Source of the DNA: an uncultured Prevotellaceae bacterium | Lineage (GTDB): Bacteria > Bacteroidota > Bacteroidia > Bacteroidales > Bacteroidaceae | DNA: 64,000 bases | Reading direction: 5' to 3' | Assembly: GCA_900314985.1 (NCBI GenBank) | Contig: OMXL01000002.1 | Location: 1-64,000, forward strand | Shown: positions 23,998 through 33,274 of the stretch, piece after piece | Layout: each line of letters starts with the position of its first letter | How positions within the stretch are numbered: position 1 is the stretch's first letter | Program-made: the position numbers and the translations under genes | Notes under the pieces: generated by a model | What the model was told of the DNA's origin: nothing | The model's input: only the letters and a program-made list of their open reading frames with translations | The model's database searches: none

Positions 23998-24869
23998 AAT
24001 GCTAAATGAGGATATTTCTTTTTAAACTCTGCGAGTTTTGATAATGTCTGTTCATGGAAAGCCCTATACTCAGCAGAGTCAGGGTTGAAGGGTTTGTGTG
24101 CCAGTGCCTGTTTGAGCGGACGCCATTCGGCGAGATAGTCCTTGGCAGCTGGCGAGAAATAGCTATCGACCAGTCGCTCCCAGATATATTCCACAGCCTG
24201 TGCTGACGGATGTAGCATGTCGGCGGCATAGAAGCGATAGTCGCGCAACTCGTCGAGGATGAGCTCGTAGGCGGGGAAATAGGTGACGGAGCCCGCTGGA
24301 ATTCGCAACGCCACACTTTGACCATCGGTCAAAGAACCAGCGGGAGTAGTGGCCACAAGCTGCTCGATGGCTAAGAGCAGGGTGGCCTTGGAGAGCTGGC
24401 TCTCGTGGTAGCCGTATTTACGGTAGCGGATGGGGCTGACCGTCAGGACGACGTGGATGTCGGGGTTGACACTGCGAAGCAGGTCGATGGACTGTCGGAG
24501 GTTGTCGGCACACTGGTCCACAGAGAGCTGCTCCTCTTGGAACAGGGCCGCAGGACGCTTCTCGCAGTTGTCAACAATCTCGCCAGTCTCCTTGAGACGA
24601 TAGACATGGTTGGTGCCAAGCGTCAGGAAAGCCATGTTAGGTGTATGCTCTTTCCACTTTTCTCTTTCCACTTTCCACTTTTCAACAGTGTGAAGAATGC
24701 TGGCGGGATTGTACATGACGCCATAGGGATTGACGGTGACAGGGAAGGCCTCCTCACGGAAGCGCTGTCCGATGGCATCGGCAAAACAAGAGCCCACAAA
24801 GAGAATTTCTTCGCAGGGCTCTATACGAAATGGAGGCTCTTGGATGGCTACCTGTGTACGGAACTCCAT
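23994..24869 (-). CDS. GSCFA domain protein
   Basis: A 291-residue protein with the family-naming motif in ILFVGSCFADAIG near the N-terminus. TLGTNHVYRL, an SPIRY block and an AADMLHPSAQAVEYIW block give the Ser/Gly and Asp-x-x-His pattern of an SGNH-type esterase (family function not established). I start at ATG 24869; its first base is the last base of the upstream TGA stop, so translation is coupled. In frame, five heptamers encode VEKWKVEREKWKE (about residues 62-74). It is the fourth gene of the CHASE2-caspase operon and overlaps murF-alr by four bases, hinting at a cell-envelope role. Confidence 0.85.
   Translation of the reverse strand: MEFRTQVAIQEPPFRIEPCEEILFVGSCFADAIGQRFREEAFPVTVNPYGVMYNPASILHTVEKWKVEREKWKEHTPNMAFLTLGTNHVYRLKETGEIVDNCEKRPAALFQEEQLSVDQCADNLRQSIDLLRSVNPDIHVVLTVSPIRYRKYGYHESQLSKATLLLAIEQLVATTPAGSLTDGQSVALRIPAGSVTYFPAYELILDELRDYRFYAADMLHPSAQAVEYIWERLVDSYFSPAAKDYLAEWRPLKQALAHKPFNPDSAEYRAFHEQTLSKLAEFKKKYPHLAL
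24649..24683. repeat. Heptamer tract TCTTTCC/ACTTTTC x5 in the GSCFA gene
   Basis: Units tctttcc, acttttc, tctttcc, actttcc, acttttc (35 bp) are read in frame as a charged helical linker. Confidence 0.8.
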
Positions 24870-25786
24870 CACCTTACCTGATAAAAGCGGCGATTGAGTC
24901 CCACACGCATGGTACTCTTTCCACCTGTCTTGATATTGTCCATCACAATGCTGAAATCGACTGGTTCACGTACTGCCATCAGCAGGAGTGTCTCTTCAGA
25001 AGGTTCGTCGCCAAAGATGAATGGCTCAGTCTTAAACGACACCGTACTCATGGCTGGTACCAGAAGGTGTGCACATGTAGCAGCAGCATCCATGGGCAGC
25101 ACCAGGTATTTGTTGCCTTGGCGGTCGATGTCCAGCAGATTCATATACAGCAGCTCCGACGTCTGATTAGACACACGCAGATAGCAGCTGGTGTTGGGGG
25201 CGATATGTTCGCCGAGGGGTTCGCCCGTACTACAGTCGATGAGGTCGAACTCGATATCGTAGTCGGTATCGACAGAGGTCGCAGGGTCGATGAGCATACT
25301 CTCCACAGACTTGTCGGCGGGAGCGCTACTCACCTCCAGCAGTTCTCCCAACTGGTTGATGAGCAGCGAGTCGTTAGACGAGGAGCGGTAGGCCGTAGCC
25401 GTAGCCTGCATATAGGTATTGGGGTGCGACATCTTCTCGCTATCGTCAGAGAACAGTTGTTTGACGACGTAGCTAAGATACTGCTTAGAGAGGCTCTTCG
25501 AATTGTCATGAAGGTCCTTGATGAGGTCAGCGACGGTGTTGGTACCAGGAGAAGTAAAAGAGTACATCTTAGCATTCTTCTCGTCGATAACCGTCACGGC
25601 ACTCTCTGCGCCAATCTGCAACTTGGTCTGGTTAGAGACCACCTTACGAGGTTTCAGCGGTACCATGGTCTTGCCGTTATGCCAGCGGGCCGTGCCCACC
25701 ACGGAATACACCGTATATGACTGTGCTACCAGCGTCAGCGGCATAAGTGCCAGCAGCAGGATGAATAGTCTATTTCTCTTCATCAT
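24869..25786 (-). CDS. Secreted DUF4384-like protein
   Basis: A 305-residue protein with a signal peptide (MMKRNRLFILLLALMPLTLVAQ). The N-terminal part (25-130) has the FecR-like pattern YTVYSVVGTARWHNGK...VSNQTKLQIG...VTVIDEK, and a C-terminal domain (about 195-300) matches DUF4384 (YDIEFDLIDC, YLRVSNQTSELLYMNLLDID, ...LLVPAMSTVSF). DUF4384 domains occur beside or fused to caspase-like proteases in Bacteroidota. It overlaps the caspase gene by 17 bp and the GSCFA gene by one. It may be a surface or periplasmic partner or target of the caspase; this is inference from context. Confidence 0.75.
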   Translation of the reverse strand: MMKRNRLFILLLALMPLTLVAQSYTVYSVVGTARWHNGKTMVPLKPRKVVSNQTKLQIGAESAVTVIDEKNAKMYSFTSPGTNTVADLIKDLHDNSKSLSKQYLSYVVKQLFSDDSEKMSHPNTYMQATATAYRSSSNDSLLINQLGELLEVSSAPADKSVESMLIDPATSVDTDYDIEFDLIDCSTGEPLGEHIAPNTSCYLRVSNQTSELLYMNLLDIDRQGNKYLVLPMDAAATCAHLLVPAMSTVSFKTEPFIFGDEPSEETLLLMAVREPVDFSIVMDNIKTGGKSTMRVGLNRRFYQVR

Positions 25787-28049
25787 AGGTAAAGATATTA
25801 AAATGTTCGATACCACTAGGATTCATAAATACCGGTGTCTGCTTAAAGTCGGTAGTGCGACGCACTGCATCATAGAGATAGGCATCGAGGCTTCGTGTTG
25901 ACAGACCTAAGTCGCCCTCCTTACGAGCGGCACCATTGAAGGCCTCCACCAAAGCCTTGGTAAAGGCACCATTTCCCCAGGTGGGGTCTTCCTTGGATTT
26001 GGTGTCGCCAGAACTGGAAGCATAGAACACCATACCATTCTTGGAGCGACGCAACTGTTCGACAAAGTGTTCTGCGGCAGCGGAACGGTTGCCCTCCAAC
26101 AGACCTGCCGAATAACAGGCATCTGCAAAGACGACGAACTTACAGTTGATCTTCTCGGCAGCATCCTTGAAGTCAGTAGCGCTGAAGCACTCGTAGGTGC
26201 GCTTGGTGTTACCGCCATAAGGCATAAAGAAAAAGCGGTCGCGCTCGTCACGATAGCCATGACCAGCGAAGAAGAACATACACAGGTCGTTAGGACGTGC
26301 CTCCTGACCCATCCATTCCATAGCCTCGAAGATATCGCCACGCGTAGCCTCCTGATCGCAGAGCAGCTTCACCTCCACATCAGTAAAGGGATGACCCTTC
26401 TTGGAACGCAGCACATTGGCAAAGTCGTTGGCATCCTTGACGGTCATCTTCAACGGCAGCAGTTTCTCGTCTTTGTAGTCCCCTACTCCGACAACGACGG
26501 CGAAGAGACGAGGCAGGTCAACCTCTGTAATGTTCTCACGGATCAGACGAATAGCAGCAGGAATACTGTTACCCTTCTCGTTCTGTGCAAAGAGCATAAT
26601 GGTACAGTCGCGATTGGGCACATCGACCTCAATCATGTCTGCCTGTTTGACGGCACGTGAGTCGGGCTGACGAACACCGTCAACCATCACGGAAATCTTG
26701 GTAGAGCTCTCCAATCCCTGTGCCAGCAGCTGGTATTTCACCTTGATAACATCCGTATGGAACAATGACTGGTCTTCAGGATAGAGAATGCGAACCACTG
26801 GCGCACCATTCGTCATACTCATCTCCTCCTCTATCTGTTCCTGGGTATTGCCCGCTGATGCAGCGGGAGCAGTGGCAGCCAAGGCGGGAGTGGCAGCAGC
26901 CACGTCAGCACCCGCGGCTGGAGCGGCTGGCGCAGCAGGCGCAGCGGCTGGAGCGGCAGCAGCATTGGCCTGTGGTGTGGGCACCTCGGAACCATCCTGC
27001 TTGAGCGTCAGCGCCTCAAGGGGTACATCCCAGTGGGTAGAGACGGTAGGTGGCAGGTTACGCTGGATTTCTGACTCCTTAGGCAGTACCACCAGCGACT
27101 TCTTGCGCTGGGCCTGCTGTGCTACCTGCAACTTCAGCTGGCGCAGTTTCTCCAGACGAATCACCTCCAGACTGTCGGCAATCATCATCGAGTCGATGGT
27201 GGCTATCATTGTTTTGTTGAGTATACCCGACGTGGTGAGACTATCCATCAGTGCCTGGTCGAGGGAGTCAAGTTGCTCAACACGCGAGCGCTTGACGAAA
27301 TCCATCAGTTTCACCAAACTATCAGGACGCTCAGCAGGCGGAAGGATGGTTGCGGAATAGCCAATAGGCTGTTCTGCCACAGGAACAGCATCCGCAGGGA
27401 TTTCCGTTGGAGCAGCAGAAGCGGCGGCTACAGGGGCGGCAGCTGGGACAGCAGGAACAGCAGGAGCAGCAGGCGCGCTGGCTACTGGAGCGGCGGGAGC
27501 TTCAGCAGGAGCCTTGGCAATAATCTTGGTGGGGCGTTCGATTTCAGGTACGAGCGCCACATCCTTGCCATCAGACATATCACGCCAACGTTTGGCCTCC
27601 ACGCTATCGGCCTCTACGAGGACACCTTTCGAATAGAGCTCTGCCAATTTGCGCTGTGCAGGCGCATAGCCACGCAAGGCCGATGCCTTCATATACATCA
27701 GTGCCTGGTCGTAGTTGACGGGCAGGCCGTCGCCATTCATATAACACGTAGCCAGTCCGTATTCTGCCTTGGCATGGCGCTGACGGGCAGCACGCTTGAA
27801 CCACATAGATGCTGAGCTATAGTCTTTCGACCCGCTCTCACCCAAATAGTACATCTTACCCAACTGGAACTGAGCCTCAGCGAGTCCCTTGTTGGCTGCC
27901 TGTGTATAGAGTTCGATAGCAGCCTCCATCTGTCCTGCCTCATATTTGGCATTACCCTCGTTGAGCAGTTCTTGAGCGGTCTGTGCCGCTGCCATGACCG
28001 TCATCACGGCCATCAACAGCATAACATATACTCTTTTCATAGTCATCAT
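25770..28049 (-). CDS. Sel1-repeat caspase-like protease
   Basis: A 759-residue secreted protein. After a signal peptide (1-23) come three or four Sel1/TPR repeats (25-155) and a low-complexity Ala/Pro linker with a coiled region (175-400, with a second Ala/Pro block at 362-400). An Ig-like segment (415-505) and a C-terminal caspase (peptidase C14) domain (512-755) follow. The catalytic pair is His597 in FFFAGHGYRD and Cys645 in ADACYSAG, both intact. Such proteases cut after Arg or Lys in metacaspases and after Asp in caspases; the specificity here is unknown. It lies between the CHASE2 sensor gene (18-bp gap) and the DUF4384 gene. The export signal means it acts outside the cytoplasm. Confidence 0.88.
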   Translation of the reverse strand: MMTMKRVYVMLLMAVMTVMAAAQTAQELLNEGNAKYEAGQMEAAIELYTQAANKGLAEAQFQLGKMYYLGESGSKDYSSASMWFKRAARQRHAKAEYGLATCYMNGDGLPVNYDQALMYMKASALRGYAPAQRKLAELYSKGVLVEADSVEAKRWRDMSDGKDVALVPEIERPTKIIAKAPAEAPAAPVASAPAAPAVPAVPAAAPVAAASAAPTEIPADAVPVAEQPIGYSATILPPAERPDSLVKLMDFVKRSRVEQLDSLDQALMDSLTTSGILNKTMIATIDSMMIADSLEVIRLEKLRQLKLQVAQQAQRKKSLVVLPKESEIQRNLPPTVSTHWDVPLEALTLKQDGSEVPTPQANAAAAPAAAPAAPAAPAAGADVAAATPALAATAPAASAGNTQEQIEEEMSMTNGAPVVRILYPEDQSLFHTDVIKVKYQLLAQGLESSTKISVMVDGVRQPDSRAVKQADMIEVDVPNRDCTIMLFAQNEKGNSIPAAIRLIRENITEVDLPRLFAVVVGVGDYKDEKLLPLKMTVKDANDFANVLRSKKGHPFTDVEVKLLCDQEATRGDIFEAMEWMGQEARPNDLCMFFFAGHGYRDERDRFFFMPYGGNTKRTYECFSATDFKDAAEKINCKFVVFADACYSAGLLEGNRSAAAEHFVEQLRRSKNGMVFYASSSGDTKSKEDPTWGNGAFTKALVEAFNGAARKEGDLGLSTRSLDAYLYDAVRRTTDFKQTPVFMNPSGIEHFNIFTYDEEK

Positions 28050-28067
28050 CTCCTTCCTCTTTATTGT

Positions 28068-29228
28068 TTATTCCTCTTCTTCTAAATATATTGAATGTTT
28101 GAAAATTCTCCAATGGCACTTGTTGTAAAGGATGCGGGCACTATCCTCGTAGATGGGGCGGGCCGTCTCGATGAGCGCGATACCTGCCAATGGATATAAC
28201 AGATTGATATTACATTTCAGGTACATAAAGCTCAAGAATGCTGCCCACACCAACAGGGCTGCCATCAAGAAGTAGTAACAGCTGATAATATAGCTATCAA
28301 CCTTCGGCCACAGGCGTGGCACCCAGTAGTTAATCCACGAGGAGAAATAGCACACGATGAATGCCAACAGGATGCTAAACCAGATTGGCAGATCCTGGAT
28401 GTTGCGATTCTGGATATACGACAGCATGGAGTATGCCTGCAGTTTCATGCCAGGCATCTTTCCTAAAGGCGTAAAGTGGGCATCCTCCTCGTCGGAATAG
28501 GTTCCCAGCAAGACAATCTTGTCCTTCAGCAGGTCGGCATACTCTCGGATATTCTTGTAGTTGACCACGGGGAAGTCCGTATCGCCATAGACAATCATTC
28601 GTTCGTTCATCTCCTGTTCATGGGGCTTTTCACCTGTGTACATACAGGCTGTCTGGTAGGCCAGCGAATACATTGTCTTCTCTTGGTACTTCTGTGACAG
28701 CGTATACTCACGGATGATGCCACCCTCATAATCTTGCAACACATTACCGTAAGCGAAGTTGTAGTCACCCATGGGTGCAAAGAACGACGTGACAAGCCCA
28801 TCAAAGCTATTCTTCTCCTTGTCGTAATCCACCAGTTTGCTTGAGAAGACGATAGGCGTCTTGGCCTCATCGATAGCACCCATCAGGATAGCATTGGCCA
28901 ACACATCGTCGCCTTCTTTATAGAAGAGCAGGTCGACAGACAGCACACGTGGCCTACAAGCATCAATCTGGCGGATGACCTGTCCGATTTCGCCTCGGTC
29001 ACGCAACTCCACCATGTCAACCAGCACGATGTCGTTGTTCATCTCAATATTTTCGCTACGGCTCATTTCGTAATAGACATCCGTCATGTGGAAATTCTCA
29101 AAAGCCTGTTCTACGGGATTGAACATAGAGAGATTTAAAGACACCAATCCGATGATTGCTGCCAGCAACGCTGTCGTCAGACAGACTCCCACATGATCCC
29201 AATGCCAGAATTTCCAGTCTTTTTTCAT
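28068..29228 (-). CDS. CHASE2-domain membrane sensor
   Basis: This 386-residue protein has one N-terminal membrane segment (about 15-35). A CHASE2 extracellular sensor domain (45-275) follows, with the pattern IVLVDMVELRDRGEIGQVIRQI...RVLSVDLLF and LLKDKIVLLGTY. Three C-terminal membrane segments (282-302, 318-345, 345-365) lead to a short cytoplasmic tail. CHASE2 is normally fused to kinases, cyclases or adenylate-like outputs, but none is attached here. Its output is probably the neighbouring caspase and DUF4384 proteins. It is the first gene of the operon, with a consensus promoter. Confidence 0.85.
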   Translation of the reverse strand: MKKDWKFWHWDHVGVCLTTALLAAIIGLVSLNLSMFNPVEQAFENFHMTDVYYEMSRSENIEMNNDIVLVDMVELRDRGEIGQVIRQIDACRPRVLSVDLLFYKEGDDVLANAILMGAIDEAKTPIVFSSKLVDYDKEKNSFDGLVTSFFAPMGDYNFAYGNVLQDYEGGIIREYTLSQKYQEKTMYSLAYQTACMYTGEKPHEQEMNERMIVYGDTDFPVVNYKNIREYADLLKDKIVLLGTYSDEEDAHFTPLGKMPGMKLQAYSMLSYIQNRNIQDLPIWFSILLAFIVCYFSSWINYWVPRLWPKVDSYIISCYYFLMAALLVWAAFLSFMYLKCNINLLYPLAGIALIETARPIYEDSARILYNKCHWRIFKHSIYLEEEE

Positions 29229-29251
29229 TCTTTAGGCTATCTATTACGCTG

Positions 29252-29283
29252 CAAAGATACATATTTTATATTAACTATGCAAA
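29252..29283 (-). promoter_or_regulatory. Promoter of the CHASE2-caspase operon
   Basis: TTTG (29283-29280), 20 nt, TATCTTTG (29259-29252) on the minus strand; the ATG is 24 bp downstream. Confidence 0.8.
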
Positions 29284-29355
29284 AAAGAGACTATAGATTA
29301 TTAAAAACAAATAATAATTTGTACCTTTGCCTCCATAAAACTCATTCAATAAGCT

Positions 29356-30735
29356 ATGGACACTAAAACGCAAGAGCACAGTTTTCTACATATTGACGAC
29401 AAGTCACAACTGACCGCATGGTGGCTGATTACCATCTGTTTTGCCCTGTGGGGCGTTGCCAGCAATGTGACGACACCCATGGTCGGCAGCTTCTCTAAGG
29501 TTTTCCGCATCACTGCCGGCGAGGCCTCGCTGGTCTCTTTCGTCTACCACTTGGGATACTTCTGTGTGGCTATCCCCGCCGCTTTGCTCATTCAGAAATA
29601 CAGTTATAAATGGGGCATCGTGGCAGGTCTTATCCTTTTTGCTATCGGTACGGTGGCCTTTGTCCCGTCTCGTTGGATAGGCGACTACTACCCCTTCCTG
29701 TCGGCCTATTTCGTGATGACCTGCGGACTGTCGTTCTTGCAGACCAGCTGTAATCCTTATGTTTACTGTCTGGGCGACAGACATCACGGCATTCTGCGTG
29801 TCAATGCCTCGCAGACCTTCAATGCCCTAGGCACCTTGGGTGGCTGGGTGTTGGCCAGAGAGGTCTTCTCAAGACTGAGTCCTATCGATGCCCAGCAGCG
29901 TATGGCGATGCCCATACAGCAGTTTGAGGCCATCAAAGACCACGACTTAGGCGTGATGATACAGCCATACATTGTGATGGGTATTATCGTGGTGGCCATC
30001 ATGGCCTTAGTGATGGTTGTCAAGATTCCAGAGCCTGCCACTATCCGTGTATCCCGCAATCTGCGCGACCGCATCAAACTGCTGGTAGCCAACAAGAACT
30101 ACCGCGATGGCGTGGTGGCACAGTTCTGCTATGTCGGTGCTGAGTTGATGTGCTGGACCTTCATCTTCCAGTATGGCATCCGCATCTTTACCGCAGAAGG
30201 TATGACGGAGCAAGCCTGCATGCAAGAGGTACAAAAGTTTACCTTCCTGTCGCTGTTGTTCTTTACCATCGGACGTATCTGCTCGACATGGCTGATGCGC
30301 TGGTTCAGTGCCAGCAGAATGCTTGCCTTTGCAGGTGTTGCCGCCATGGTAGGCATCGTGGGAACCATTCTGTTTACCGACCGCAACGGCCTCTACTGCC
30401 TGATTATTGTCAGCGGTTGCATGTCGCTCATGTTCCCCACCATCTTTGGTATCTCCATGGAAGGCTTGGGCGACCACATCAAGGTCGGTAGTGCCGGTCA
30501 GATTATGGCCATTCTTGGTGGTTCTCTATTCCCCACCCTTCAGGCTATCATCGCCAGTAGCGGCATCACTCTGTTGGGTGTACCCAGCATCAACGTCTCG
30601 TTCCTCTTGGCATTAGGCTGTTTTGGTGTGGTTACCTGGTACGGTCACCAAGCCTATGTCCGTTTCCGCCTCAATCCTACTGATGCTGCTGACGACGACG
30701 CTGATAAGCTATCCATACCAACGCCAATAGAATAA
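29356..30735 (+). CDS. FucP-like sugar MFS transporter
   Basis: A 459-residue major facilitator of the fucose/glucose-galactose permease type, with about 12 membrane segments. The GLSFLQTSCNPYV and RVNASQTFNALGTLGG segments near the middle correspond to the FucP family's conserved helix with NPY and Q-x-F-N. It is likely to import a hexose or deoxyhexose with protons. No catabolic gene adjoins it. A TACCTTTG -7 element (29322-29329) lies 26 bp before the ATG, divergent from the CHASE2 promoter. Its last 59 bp overlap the end of the convergent YfhO gene, coding on both strands. Confidence 0.82.
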   Translation: MDTKTQEHSFLHIDDKSQLTAWWLITICFALWGVASNVTTPMVGSFSKVFRITAGEASLVSFVYHLGYFCVAIPAALLIQKYSYKWGIVAGLILFAIGTVAFVPSRWIGDYYPFLSAYFVMTCGLSFLQTSCNPYVYCLGDRHHGILRVNASQTFNALGTLGGWVLAREVFSRLSPIDAQQRMAMPIQQFEAIKDHDLGVMIQPYIVMGIIVVAIMALVMVVKIPEPATIRVSRNLRDRIKLLVANKNYRDGVVAQFCYVGAELMCWTFIFQYGIRIFTAEGMTEQACMQEVQKFTFLSLLFFTIGRICSTWLMRWFSASRMLAFAGVAAMVGIVGTILFTDRNGLYCLIIVSGCMSLMFPTIFGISMEGLGDHIKVGSAGQIMAILGGSLFPTLQAIIASSGITLLGVPSINVSFLLALGCFGVVTWYGHQAYVRFRLNPTDAADDDADKLSIPTPIE

Positions 30736-33172
30736 GTACCAGCAGACCGTAGGCCAGATAAGCGATGGTCTCCGTGCGGTCAATGCTCTTGGGGAAGAAG
30801 CTGAGAACGACTTCGTGCTTGCCAGGCTTTACCTGTAGGGCACGCAGCACGTAGTTGACACGTCCGAGTGGCTGTTCCTCGCCATCAACGGTTGCCGTCC
30901 ATCCAGGATAATAGATTTCAGAGAATACCACGATACCGCCCTTACCAGAGTTCACCTCATAGGTCAACTGGTTGGGTTCATAGGCCTTGATGGTTACGCG
31001 ACTCAGCGTATCTTGTGCGACGCTCTGTCCCAGCTGTTCCTCAAACTTCTTGTCAGCCACTGCCTCATGGCGCAATGGCAAACGTCCCACCATATCGAGT
31101 TCCTCGTTGGCATTGTCAACATAGTGAACACGGTCGACAAACCACGCATTGCCATAGGTATAAGGATTGGCGAGGGGCACCGTCTGTCCACCCTGCAAAG
31201 GCAAGATGAAGTATTTGGTATTCAGCATGTTGAGCACGGGATAGATACTATCACCATTGACCTGCGTCATATCGCCGCCAGCCTCACTGACTGCCTTGAA
31301 GACGCGGTTCATCTCGGGTGAGATATGGGCATCGATGAGTTCCTGATAGCGGCGCAACTTAGCGGCATGGTAACCACCAATGCTCTTCAGGTAGTAGCTG
31401 GTCTCATTCTCGTTGAACGTCGATGTAGCCAAGTTCAGCACACGGTAGTCGAGCGACTTGTCCTGCAGGATATGATCAATGGCTGTTGACTTCGGCATCG
31501 GCTCTTCACGAACGGTCTTCGACACGAACATCTCGTCGTTGAGGTAGCGCTTGTTGACCTGCCACATATCAACAAGACAGAGCACCAGAATGAGGGCCAC
31601 CGTCCACTCAGCACGTAGCTTGCGATACTGGTAGAGCAACAGGCAGGCCGTACCGATGACAATAATCCAGAACGAACGCCAACAATCTTCCGTAAATACT
31701 GCCACACGCATCTCTGTCAGATTATTCAGCAGTGGTGTCAGCTGGTCGGCAGGCAGCTGGCGCATGGCCTGCATCTCGTTATAGCTAATGAAATCGGGGA
31801 AGAAGAATGTAGGCATCAGGGCAAAGAGCAAAGCTACACCACCCGTCAGCACGAAGGACGTAACCAGCCATTTGCGCTTGGTCTTCATGAGCTCGGGTTC
31901 TTCAACGAGTTTCTTCAGCGCCAACATGGCCAGCAAAGGAATGGTAAACTCAGCGATAACCAGAATAGAGGCCACCGTTCGGAACTTCGCATACATCGGT
32001 ATGTAGTCGAGGAAGAAGTCTGTAAACGGCATGAAGTTACGACCCCACGAGAGGAGTATCGACAGGATGGTCACTGCCAGCAGTGCCCACTTCAGCGGAC
32101 CCTTCACAATAAACAGTCCCAGCACAAAGAGCATCAGCACGAAGGCACCGACATACACCGGTCCTGCCGTCATGGGCTGGTTGCCCCAATACTGGCCCAG
32201 CTGCTGATAGATACCCACATAGTATTCGTCAGCATGCTTCATGGCCGTCTTGCTCTGCGACAGCGGCACACTGGCGCCACCTTTAGCATTCGGCACCAGC
32301 AACGTCCATGTCTCGTCGATGCCATAGCTCCACTGGGTGATATAGTCGCGGTCCAGACCACTGCTGGTCTGATTGGCACTGTTTGCCTTTACCAGCTCAC
32401 TCTTGCCACGCATGGACTCCTGACCATACTCCCACGTATGGTAGAGATTCGATATGTTGATACAGACACCGATGGCACCACCCGCCAGACATGCAGCTGT
32501 AGCCTTTACGAGATGCTGGTATTGTTTCTTGAGTATTCCTTCGATACAGAAGGCAATAACCATGGCCAAGATGATGAACAGATAGTAGTAGGTCATCTGT
32601 ACGTGGTTGGCCAGCACTTCCAGCGCTGCAAAAATCGCCGTAACCAGCATGCCCCACAGGTATTTACCCCGATAGGCCAGCACCACACCGGCAATCATTG
32701 GCGGCAGGTAGGCCAGCGCCATCACCTTCCAGATATGTCCTGCGGCAATAATGATAAAGAAGTAGCTGCTGAACGCCCATATCACGGCACCCAAAGCTGC
32801 CAGATAGACACGGAAGTCAAAGGCACGCAGCAAGATATAGAAGCCCAACAGGTACACGAAGACATACCACACATTCTCGGGCAGTCCGAGGTGATAGACG
32901 GTCTCCACCTTCGACAGCAGGGTCGTACTGGGGTATGTGGGCGACATCTGGTAGGTCGGCATACCTCCAAACAAGGCATTCGTCCAACGGGTACGCTCTC
33001 CCGTACGCTGCAGATATTCCGTTGCTTCTTGTCCTGCTCCACGTCCTGCCGACGAGTCGTGGCGATAGAGCACACGTCCCTCGATGTCAGCAGGGAAGAA
33101 ATAGGCAAACGAAATCACTACGAATAACAAGACGACCACCACGTCGGGCAGCCACAGCTTCCAATTTTTCAT
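30677..33172 (-). CDS. YfhO-family membrane protein
   Basis: An 831-residue protein with about 13-14 membrane segments in the first two thirds and a C-terminal extracytoplasmic region (about 550-800). The pattern (RWTNALFGGMPTYQ, ALPGAIWAFSSYF-like segment, and a late ...IVVFSEIYYPGWTATVDG) is that of YfhO, a GT-C-fold family implicated in glycosylation of envelope polymers. I start at ATG 33172, preceded by gagagaaagt; an ATG at 33184 is also possible. An upstream TTG would lie beyond the -7 element (TAACTTTG, 33200-33193) and is rejected. It overlaps the transporter gene at its 3' end. Confidence 0.85.
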   Translation of the reverse strand: MKNWKLWLPDVVVVLLFVVISFAYFFPADIEGRVLYRHDSSAGRGAGQEATEYLQRTGERTRWTNALFGGMPTYQMSPTYPSTTLLSKVETVYHLGLPENVWYVFVYLLGFYILLRAFDFRVYLAALGAVIWAFSSYFFIIIAAGHIWKVMALAYLPPMIAGVVLAYRGKYLWGMLVTAIFAALEVLANHVQMTYYYLFIILAMVIAFCIEGILKKQYQHLVKATAACLAGGAIGVCINISNLYHTWEYGQESMRGKSELVKANSANQTSSGLDRDYITQWSYGIDETWTLLVPNAKGGASVPLSQSKTAMKHADEYYVGIYQQLGQYWGNQPMTAGPVYVGAFVLMLFVLGLFIVKGPLKWALLAVTILSILLSWGRNFMPFTDFFLDYIPMYAKFRTVASILVIAEFTIPLLAMLALKKLVEEPELMKTKRKWLVTSFVLTGGVALLFALMPTFFFPDFISYNEMQAMRQLPADQLTPLLNNLTEMRVAVFTEDCWRSFWIIVIGTACLLLYQYRKLRAEWTVALILVLCLVDMWQVNKRYLNDEMFVSKTVREEPMPKSTAIDHILQDKSLDYRVLNLATSTFNENETSYYLKSIGGYHAAKLRRYQELIDAHISPEMNRVFKAVSEAGGDMTQVNGDSIYPVLNMLNTKYFILPLQGGQTVPLANPYTYGNAWFVDRVHYVDNANEELDMVGRLPLRHEAVADKKFEEQLGQSVAQDTLSRVTIKAYEPNQLTYEVNSGKGGIVVFSEIYYPGWTATVDGEEQPLGRVNYVLRALQVKPGKHEVVLSFFPKSIDRTETIAYLAYGLLVLILLALVWIAYQRRRQQHQ

Positions 33173-33207
33173 ACTTTCTCTCATTTTGCTTGCAAAGTTA
33201 CTATTTT

Positions 33208-33235
33208 TTCTCAATTCTCAATTCTCAATTCTCAA
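33208..33235. repeat. Heptamer tract TTCTCAA x4
   Basis: Four identical units between the divergent YfhO and nucleosidase genes, upstream of both -7 elements. The same unit recurs at 45607-45634. Confidence 0.9.
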
Positions 33236-33274
33236 TTTTTTCGTACCTTTGCCAACATAAAAGTTGAAAAAGGT

